Below, one piece after another: positions 1-5,026 of a DNA stretch of 8,048 nt (its first letter is position 1; every line of letters begins with the position of its first letter). Both the position numbers and the translations under genes were made by a program. Where the stretch lies: assembly GCA_009781965.1 (NCBI GenBank), contig WQUS01000012.1, forward strand, positions 1 through 8,048, given 5' to 3'. The DNA comes from Bacillota bacterium. Lineage in GTDB: Bacteria > Bacillota > Desulfotomaculia > Desulfotomaculales > Desulfallaceae. The notes below the pieces were generated by a model. That model had not been told where the DNA came from and did no database searches. It was given only the letters and a program-made list of their open reading frames with translations.

Positions 1-107
1 GCATCGAGCGGCACGCCAAACCGTTAACCGTGCGCTCATGCTCTCCGAGAAATCGCTTACGGTTAACGGTTTGGCGTGCCGTATTCACTTTGAGGATCAA
101 CAAACAC
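1..107 (-). repeat. Structured hairpin repeat, copy 1 (inverted relative to copy 2)
   Basis: This copy aligns without gaps to the reverse complement of 824-930 at 90 of 107 positions. Its core is a perfect 23-bp inverted repeat, arms 9-31 and 59-81, enclosing a 27-nt loop at 32-58. Read on the - strand, the loop contains TTCTCGGAGAGCATGAGC and matches copy 2 at 26 of 27 bases. Homology continues about 26 bp past the right arm (to 107) and about 8 bp past the left arm, where the window ends, so the full element may be longer. The strand is assigned to match copy 2. One frame runs open through the element, but differences between copies are mostly nonsynonymous in it, so coding is not supported. 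The family is not one I can name. Confidence 0.9.
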
Positions 108-118
108 TGAGAAGCGTT

Positions 119-125
119 AAAGGAG
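119..125 (+). promoter_or_regulatory. Ribosome binding site that fixes the yedF start
   Basis: AAAGGAG lies 11 nt before the ATG at 137. It decides the start: the frame is open further upstream, to an ATG at 38, but that stretch is the hairpin repeat and its ATG has no such site. Confidence 0.75.
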
Positions 126-136
126 AATTTGAATTA

Positions 137-754
137 ATGGCTCATCAAACTGTAGACTGCCGCGGGCTGGCCTGTCCGCAGCCGGTAATCAATACCAAGA
201 AAGCCTTGGAAGAGGAAGGGGTGACGTCCGTCACCGCGATCGTCGATAATGATGTGGCCCGTCAGAACGTTGCTTTGTTTGCTGTAAATATGGGCTACGA
301 GGTTGCCGAGGAAACAAAGGACGGTTTGTTTTACTTGCGGATCAACCAACCGGGCGAGGTCTTACCGCCCAAGGAAGCCGCTTTTGAAAAACCGTCCGCC
401 GCGCCGCCAGCCGGGCTGGCGCCGGTGTACCTGATTACAACCAATTCTTTGGGCCAAGGGTCGCCGGATCTGGGGCAGGTGCTGATTAAAAGCCTGTTTA
501 CTGCCTTGGCGGAGACGGACCCGCCTCCGGTATCGTTGTTGTTTCTTAACACCGGCGTTTTTTTAACTTGCGCCGGTTCCGAGGTTACGGATCAACTAAA
601 GCGGCTGAGTGACGCGGGCGCCGTTATATTGTCCTGCGGCGCCTGCCTGAACTATTACAACCTTACGGAAAAACTGCAGCTCGGTTCAATCTCCAACATG
701 TTTGAGATTAATAACCGGCTTACCGGACCCCAAAAGGTAATTACCATCGCATGA
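137..754 (+). CDS. yedF: YedF-type selenium-metabolism-associated protein (TusA-like + DsrE-like)
   Basis: The protein has 205 residues and matches the two-part layout of the YedF family. Residues about 5-75 are a TusA/SirA-like domain with the signature CRGLACPQP: Cys13 sits in the CPxP motif, with another Cys at 8. A proline- and alanine-rich linker at about 80-95 leads to a DsrE-like domain at about 95-205 carrying a CGAC pair (Cys167, Cys170), the CGxC redox motif of the family. YedF proteins co-occur with the selenophosphate synthetase SelD and are thought to handle selenium or sulfur as a per-selenide or persulfide, but the reaction is not settled. No signal peptide is seen, so it is probably cytoplasmic. 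The ATG at 137 is chosen for its Shine-Dalgarno site; upstream in-frame sequence is repeat DNA. No other selenium gene is visible in the window. The gene converges with the MFS gene and is bracketed by two inverted hairpin repeats. Confidence 0.9.
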   Translation: MAHQTVDCRGLACPQPVINTKKALEEEGVTSVTAIVDNDVARQNVALFAVNMGYEVAEETKDGLFYLRINQPGEVLPPKEAAFEKPSAAPPAGLAPVYLITTNSLGQGSPDLGQVLIKSLFTALAETDPPPVSLLFLNTGVFLTCAGSEVTDQLKRLSDAGAVILSCGACLNYYNLTEKLQLGSISNMFEINNRLTGPQKVITIA

Positions 755-823
755 CATCGCTTGACGACCCCTGCGTTTTTGCTGCCATTGGGGATTGACT
801 TATTCTGTTACTGGTAAGACCCT
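755..823. other. Gap after yedF without a clear terminator
   Basis: Between the yedF stop and repeat copy 2 there is only a weak CCCC (768-771) / GGGG (790-793) pairing with no following T-run. No gene or convincing regulatory site is seen. The 7-mer GTTACTG at 807-813 is the complement of CAGTAAC found on the far side of repeat copy 2 (935-941). Confidence 0.4.
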
Positions 824-930
824 GTGTTTGTTAGTACTCATAGTGAATACGGCAGGCAAAACTATTAACCGTGAGCGATTTCTCGGAGAGCATGAGCGCA
901 CGGTTAATAGTTTTGCCTGTCGGATGATGC
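824..930 (+). repeat. Structured hairpin repeat, copy 2
   Basis: The left arm is 850-872, the loop 873-899 and the right arm 900-922. Of 23 stem pairs, 22 are Watson-Crick, and G852 with T920 would be a G-U wobble in a + strand transcript. Compared with copy 1, four stem pairs differ with both partners changed (a C-G to G-C, a C-G to A-T, a C-G to T-A and a G-C to A-T, counted from the outside of the stem), so pairing is kept while sequence drifts. The loop is nearly identical. The flanks AGTGAATAC (left) and GATGC (right) are also shared. It sits in the 202-bp space between the convergent yedF and MFS genes, but no T-run follows the stem on either strand, so it is not an ordinary intrinsic terminator. 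Confidence 0.9.
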
Positions 931-955
931 TGAACAGTAACGTGTGAACAGTAAC
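931..955. repeat. Short direct repeat beside hairpin repeat copy 2
   Basis: The 11-mer TGAACAGTAAC occurs at 931-941 and again at 945-955, separated by GTG. It abuts the end of the 107-bp element and lies just past the MFS stop codon. It could be an insertion scar, part of a longer version of the element, or chance local duplication. Confidence 0.6.
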
Positions 956-956
956 T

Positions 957-2633
957 TTATTCTTCAACAACATAACGTTTGCCCCTAAAAAGCGATACGA
1001 CTGCCGCAATGGCCGATAATCCGGCGGAAATGTAAAAGGTCAGCTGTAAACTTTTCATCACCGCCGGGGCGATGGTTTGCGGGAAAAATGAAGCGCTGAG
1101 CAGTGTTTGCTGCGTGGCCGCCGGTAAGGCGGCCATTGTCTGCGGGTTGATCAGCGCGCCCATGGGGTTAAAGCCGAGAAAGGCCGCGAACAAGGCCGAA
1201 GTAGGCGGCATAGAGGCAATCTGATGGGCTGTGGCGGCCTGGACTCCGGCGTCAACCAGACCATTATACAAAGCGGCCGGCAAACTGTTGGACAAACCGT
1301 GGATTAGTACGGTAAAGTACAGCGCCATACTTAAAGCCATGCCGGCGTTTTGAAAGGTAGACCGCATCCCGGATGAAACACCCCGCTGAGACGGCGGGAC
1401 CACATTCATAATGGCGCTGGTATTGGGCGCGGCGAACATGCCCATACCCATGCCCAAGGCCAGCAGAATCAGCGCGAAAGGCCAGTAAGTGAAATTGGCC
1501 GGCAACAGGTTCAGACAGATGAATCCGGCCACTGAAAGGGCCATCCCGCCAGTGGCAAATGTGCGGGCGCCGTAGATATCGGATAACTTCCCGCATAGCG
1601 GGCCCATAATGAAGAAACCCACGGACATGGGCAGCATATAAATGCCTGCCCAGAGGGGCGTTGATTCGAAGCTGTAGCCGTGCAGCGGCAGCCAGATCCC
1701 TTGCAGCCAGATCACCAATACAAACTGTAAACCGCCCCTGGCGATGGACGAAAGAATCAGGCTGATATTGCCGCAGGAAAAGGCTCTGATTTTAAACAGC
1801 TCCAGCTGGAACATGGGCGAAGATACTTTCGATTCAATCAGCACAAACAGGGCCAGCAGGATGATTCCGCCGGCGATGCTGCCAATGACAAAGGGGTTGC
1901 CCCAGCCCATGTTGGAGGCGCCGTAAGGCATAATGGCGCTGGTAAACCCAATCAGCAGAACGGTTAAGCCGACCGCGAAGGTGATATTGCCCAGCCAGTC
2001 GATTTTCTGGGTTTTGCTGGGCGCTGACTGTTCTTTGAGCATTAAATAGGCCCACACTGTGCCGAACAGGCCGATGGGTACGCTGACCAGAAAGACCAGC
2101 CGCCAGTGAATGGCCGAAAGGATTCCGCCGAGGATGAGTCCCAAAAAGCCTCCGCCGATACCGGCAATCTGGTTTAAACCCATGGCCATGCCGCGTTCAT
2201 TGGAAGCAAAGGCGTCGGTCACAATTGCCACGCTGTTAGAAAACAGAAAGCCCGAGCCGACCCCTTGCAGGAGCCGTAAGATAATCATAAAAGTCATTCC
2301 GGTAGCGCCGGCGCCGGGGGTGAAGTACAGAGACGTTGACGCGATGGTGAAGATGGCGAAGCCGAGGTTATATAGCCGCACCCGGCCGAAAATGTCCGAT
2401 ATGCGGCCAAACGAGACCAGCAGGGTCGCCGTGACGACGGTGAAGCCCAGGATCATCCACATCATGTAACCGGCGCCGCCGGGGGAGAGCGGGTCCATGT
2501 TCATCCCGCGGAAAATTGCCGGCAGAGAGATGAGGATGATATTGCCGGTGATGGAACTCATCAGTACGCCGAGGGTAGTGTTGGATAAGGCAATCCACTT
2601 ATAATTATTTTTTATTTTTGCTTGTTCCGCCAT
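957..2633 (-). CDS. MFS transporter, DHA2 (EmrB/QacA-like, 14-TMS) family
   Basis: The 558-residue protein is highly hydrophobic and has the length and motifs of the 14-helix drug:H+ antiporter-2 branch of the major facilitator superfamily. Motif A is clear at residues 76-86 (GRISDIFGRVR) in the loop after helix 2, and a second copy-like stretch is at 344-357 (GPLCGKLSDIYGAR). Motif B-like RLLQGVGSG is at 120-128, a glycine-rich motif C region at about 158-170, followed by HWRLVFLVSVPIG at 176-188, typical of DHA2 proteins. An extracytoplasmic loop of about 80 residues (446-527) precedes the last helix. The helix-1 signature (consensus LDxTxVNxALP) reads close to SSITGNIILISLP, so the usual acidic residue is missing. 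The likely role is proton-coupled export of drugs or other small molecules across the inner membrane; the substrate cannot be told. The ATG at 2633 has AAGGA 9 nt upstream. It may be co-transcribed with helD 150 nt upstream. Confidence 0.88.
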   Translation of the reverse strand: MAEQAKIKNNYKWIALSNTTLGVLMSSITGNIILISLPAIFRGMNMDPLSPGGAGYMMWMILGFTVVTATLLVSFGRISDIFGRVRLYNLGFAIFTIASTSLYFTPGAGATGMTFMIILRLLQGVGSGFLFSNSVAIVTDAFASNERGMAMGLNQIAGIGGGFLGLILGGILSAIHWRLVFLVSVPIGLFGTVWAYLMLKEQSAPSKTQKIDWLGNITFAVGLTVLLIGFTSAIMPYGASNMGWGNPFVIGSIAGGIILLALFVLIESKVSSPMFQLELFKIRAFSCGNISLILSSIARGGLQFVLVIWLQGIWLPLHGYSFESTPLWAGIYMLPMSVGFFIMGPLCGKLSDIYGARTFATGGMALSVAGFICLNLLPANFTYWPFALILLALGMGMGMFAAPNTSAIMNVVPPSQRGVSSGMRSTFQNAGMALSMALYFTVLIHGLSNSLPAALYNGLVDAGVQAATAHQIASMPPTSALFAAFLGFNPMGALINPQTMAALPAATQQTLLSASFFPQTIAPAVMKSLQLTFYISAGLSAIAAVVSLFRGKRYVVEE

Positions 2634-2783
2634 TTTTATTTGTCCTTGAACCTTTGTTTTTTTGCTATCATGTGCTAACCCCGTCCGGATGGGCGAACTT
2701 AAAGTATTTCTTTAGCGAGGATGTCTCCTCTGTCTATAAAGCTTTTGGGCGCAGCTCCCGGTAAACAATAACAGTGACCGTAC
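2634..2783. other. Gap between helD and the MFS gene; two small inverted repeats
   Basis: No gene and no convincing sigma-70 promoter for the MFS gene is seen on the - strand, and there is no T-tailed terminator after helD, which leaves read-through from helD plausible. Two adjacent small dyads stand out: TAAAG-5 nt-CTTTA at 2700-2714 and GAGGA-4 nt-TCCTC at 2717-2730. They could form a regulator site or a leader structure, but both are short enough to be chance. Confidence 0.35.
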
Positions 2784-4781
2784 TTATAAAAGGATAGAGG
2801 AAAAAGCATTTAATAACGGGCTGATTGTTCCCGGGCAATACAAATTAAGCCGGTGCAGGGCCCTGGTACAGGCAATGTACAAGAACTTGCGATCATTGGC
2901 GTGGTAATAATGTTCCTCATTGGCATCGCATATTAAAACAGCGTCAAATTCAAGTCCTTTGGCCATATAGACAGGAATAATAAATACCCCCTGTAAATCC
3001 GCGGTGCTTTCATCTTTAATGATCCGGACGGGCATTTTGTCGCTTAAAAGATTAAACAAGGCCAGCGAATTTTTTTCTGTTTTGCAGATTAGCCCGATGG
3101 ACTGATAACCTTCGGCTAAGCAAAATTCTATTTCGGCAATAATCATATCGCGGAGAAACGGCTGATCATCGGCAATATGAATTTGCGGTTCATATCCTGC
3201 CCGGTTGAAGCTCTTTATGGCCACCGCCGGGGAAATAAATCTTGAGCTGAAATGCAGGATTTCATTAGTGCAGCGGAAGCTTTTATCCATGATCACCAGC
3301 GTTGATTTTTTCTTATGGAGAATTTTACTTATCTGTTCATATAATGACAGGTCCTCTTGTTTTTCGAGCGTCTGGCTGATATCTCCCAAAACCGTGTATT
3401 TGGCATGGGGAAACAGTAAATTAAATAATTCGTAATGCAGCGGATAATAATCCTGGGCTTCGTCAATGACCACCTGTTTGATATTTTTATATTCGCTAAT
3501 GCCGTTCAGTTTTAACTTTAAAAAGGCAAGCACGGCGGCATCGTCGTAGTATAAAGTAGGGGAGTTTAAATTTTTTTGCGTCAATTTTAAAATATCTTCC
3601 ATAGCATCAGGCAGTGCCAAACCCTCGGTTAAACTGCAGAAATACTGTTCATTGCCAACCAGGTTGGCATAAAGTTGGGCGACATCAAGATCAATCCATT
3701 GGTGCGGTAAGTTGTCAATAAACCGGTTCAAAATGGTTATAAACTGTGGCGAGGTTTTGCACTCAATGCTTTTCTGCATGATGTTCTGCTCGCGGGGGCC
3801 GGTAATTAACAGTTCTAAAAATTCATTCTTTGCTTGGAGAGGCTGATTGGGTAAAATTGTCATCAGTATTTCTTCCCAGACCACGGAAACAACATTGTCT
3901 TCGCCAAGTTCCGGCAATACGTTGGCAATATAATGTTCAAATACCGTATTGGGCGAAACGATGATTATATTGGCGGCGGTAAGCTTAGATGACGATAATC
4001 CTTGATACATAAGATAGGCGGCCCGGTGCAGGGCGATGGAGGTTTTGCCGCTGCCGGCTACTCCCTGGACCATCATTAATTCATTTTCCATATCCCTAAT
4101 CACAAGATCCTGTTCCTTTTGGATTGTTTCCACAATCGTTTTCATTTGCGGGGAAGTATTCCGGGCAAGCAGTTTGCGTAAAAAAGCGTCTATAATTTGC
4201 ACCTCGGCGTCAAAAAAATATTCCAATGCGCCGTTTTTGATTTCATATTGGCGCTTCAGATTGATTACGCCGGTTATTGTGCCGAGGGGAGCTTCATAAA
4301 AAGCCGGTCCGGTCGTGAAACGGTAAAACATGCTCGCGATTGGCGAGCGCCAATCGTAAATATATATTTCATGGTCTTCGTCGTCCACCAAAGAGGAGCG
4401 GCCGAGATATATTTTTTCAAACGCACCGGGATCATCCGCATCGCCATCATCAAATTTAAAATCAATGCGCGCAAAATACGGCGCGTTAAGTAACCTTTCC
4501 AATCGGGCAATTCTATTGGCTACTTGTTCATAGTCGGCGATTTTTTGGATAATTGGCTCATTGTATTGGCTTAACTCCACCAGGTCCTCAAAGTTCTGAC
4601 TGTACCAAAGATTTGACACTGAATGGGTCACCTGATCGCTCATTTCCTGCTTTAAAGAAATAATTTCCGAACTGTTGCCTTCATTATCCAGTTTCGCTTG
4701 GTTTAGCTGCTTTTTAACTAACGCGATGGTTTGCGCTAATCTTTGCTTTTCCCAGGTTAATTCAGACTGATTGTCGGCCAT
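2784..4781 (-). CDS. helD: HelD-like UvrD/Rep-family ATPase (RNA polymerase recycling factor)
   Basis: The 665-residue protein has all superfamily 1 helicase motifs: Walker A GVAGSGKT (241-247 core), motif II VIDEAQD (438-444), LGDISQTL (465-472), SFRCTNEIL (501-509), PVYMAKGLEFDAV (603-615) and the arginine-finger motif YIACTRALHRL (635-645). The region before Walker A identifies HelD rather than UvrD: an N-terminal charged, probably coiled-coil segment (about 5-100) and the family stretch YIYDWRSPIASMFYRF (140-155). In B. subtilis, HelD binds RNA polymerase, inserts its N-terminal arm in the secondary channel and uses ATP to free stalled or post-termination complexes; relatives in actinobacteria protect RNA polymerase from rifamycins. 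It would act in the cytoplasm. It is about 100 residues shorter than B. subtilis HelD. The start is ambiguous: ATG at 4781 has AGAGG 10 nt upstream, while an in-frame TTG at 4802 (7 residues longer) has GGAGGGG 9 nt upstream. ATG is preferred. Confidence 0.88.
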   Translation of the reverse strand: MADNQSELTWEKQRLAQTIALVKKQLNQAKLDNEGNSSEIISLKQEMSDQVTHSVSNLWYSQNFEDLVELSQYNEPIIQKIADYEQVANRIARLERLLNAPYFARIDFKFDDGDADDPGAFEKIYLGRSSLVDDEDHEIYIYDWRSPIASMFYRFTTGPAFYEAPLGTITGVINLKRQYEIKNGALEYFFDAEVQIIDAFLRKLLARNTSPQMKTIVETIQKEQDLVIRDMENELMMVQGVAGSGKTSIALHRAAYLMYQGLSSSKLTAANIIIVSPNTVFEHYIANVLPELGEDNVVSVVWEEILMTILPNQPLQAKNEFLELLITGPREQNIMQKSIECKTSPQFITILNRFIDNLPHQWIDLDVAQLYANLVGNEQYFCSLTEGLALPDAMEDILKLTQKNLNSPTLYYDDAAVLAFLKLKLNGISEYKNIKQVVIDEAQDYYPLHYELFNLLFPHAKYTVLGDISQTLEKQEDLSLYEQISKILHKKKSTLVIMDKSFRCTNEILHFSSRFISPAVAIKSFNRAGYEPQIHIADDQPFLRDMIIAEIEFCLAEGYQSIGLICKTEKNSLALFNLLSDKMPVRIIKDESTADLQGVFIIPVYMAKGLEFDAVLICDANEEHYYHANDRKFLYIACTRALHRLNLYCPGTISPLLNAFSSILL

Positions 4782-4791
4782 TAAGTAAGTA

Positions 4792-4818
4792 CCTCTTCCC
4801 AATTTTCTTAGCCCCTCC
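4792..4818 (-). promoter_or_regulatory. Two tandem ribosome binding sites for helD
   Basis: On the - strand, GGAGGGG (4812-4818) lies 9 nt before an in-frame TTG (4800-4802), and AGAGG (4792-4796) lies 10 nt before the ATG (4779-4781). The first is the stronger anti-16S match, the second serves the better start codon, so either or both starts may be used. Confidence 0.5.
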
Positions 4819-4826
4819 GGATATCA

Positions 4827-4837
4827 TTGGCGGCCAA
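4827..4837. other. Palindrome in the helD leader
   Basis: TTGGC-G-GCCAA is an 11-bp perfect dyad around one central base, too tight to form a hairpin but of a size that a dimeric DNA-binding protein could recognise. It lies within a looser CCTCC (4814-4818) / GGAGG (4845-4849) pairing, which could mask the upstream ribosome binding site in RNA. Chance is not excluded. Confidence 0.25.
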
Positions 4838-4890
4838 GTTATTTGGAGGCGTTTGTTTTAAGGAACAGTTGGCGGTTGTTTTGTTACTTT

Positions 4891-4922
4891 AGAAAAATAT
4901 CCTGCCCACAGATATGGCAGGA
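4891..4922 (-). terminator. Intrinsic terminator or attenuator in the helD leader
   Basis: Read on the - strand, a 7-bp perfect stem (4900-4906 with 4916-4922, core CCTGCC/GGCAGG) with a 9-nt loop is followed at once by ATATTTTTCT, five consecutive T at 4893-4897. That is the form of an intrinsic terminator. It lies about 22 nt downstream of the expected transcription start of the candidate promoter at 4951-4979 and about 120 nt before the helD ATG. It could be a leader attenuator for helD, or the final terminator of the phoU-regulator-kinase operon, or both. Confidence 0.6.
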
Positions 4923-4950
4923 GTGAAGATTGCGGCGCGTCAATAGGCAT

Positions 4951-4979
4951 AATATAGCAAATATTTCATCCAAAAGCAA
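4951..4979 (-). promoter_or_regulatory. Candidate sigma-70/sigma-A promoter for helD
   Basis: On the - strand, TTGCTT (4974-4979) and TATATT (4951-4956) are 17 nt apart. The -10 matches the consensus at 5 of 6 positions and is preceded by TGC, giving an extended -10 (TGn). The -35 matches at 3 of 6. It points at helD, about 170 nt upstream of its ATG. Confidence 0.55.
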
Positions 4980-4998
4980 CCGTAGATTAAATATCTAT

Positions 4999-5026
4999 AA
5001 CTCAACTTTCACACAAAAGTTGAGTT
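4999..5026 (-). terminator. Hairpin overlapping the stop codon of the kinase gene
   Basis: A perfect 11-bp inverted repeat (AACTCAACTTT, 4999-5009, with AAAGTTGAGTT, 5016-5026) encloses a 6-nt loop. The stem on the - strand begins inside the TAA stop codon (5025-5027). What follows is ATAGATATTTAATC, AT-rich but without a solid T-run, so it may act as a weak terminator or as a 3'-end stabilising structure for the operon transcript. Confidence 0.55.

Noticed and set aside
38..136. N-terminal extension of yedF from an upstream ATG
   Set aside because: The stretch is hairpin-repeat DNA, lacks a ribosome site, and the extra 33 residues precede the point where YedF/TusA proteins begin; the ATG at 137 has AAAGGAG.
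850..922. Repeat hairpin as a bidirectional intrinsic terminator
   Set aside because: No T-run follows the stem on either strand and the 27-nt loop is unusually long and conserved for a terminator.
850..922. Integron attC site
   Set aside because: The arms lack matching GTTRRRY/RYYYAAC core sites, the conserved part is the loop and not the ends, and no integrase is seen.
1..930. CRISPR remnant
   Set aside because: Only two copies, in opposite orientation and more than 700 bp apart, with no spacer-repeat periodicity.
800..1009. Open frame on the - strand through repeat copy 2, similar in translation to an open frame in copy 1
   Set aside because: The similarity follows from the shared DNA repeat. 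Differences between copies are mostly amino-acid-changing and explained by stem pairing, and the frame runs into the MFS gene end.
1264..2598. Several open frames of 60-119 codons on both strands inside the MFS gene
   Set aside because: They overlap a well-supported transporter gene and their translations are low-complexity or arginine-rich with no domain signs.
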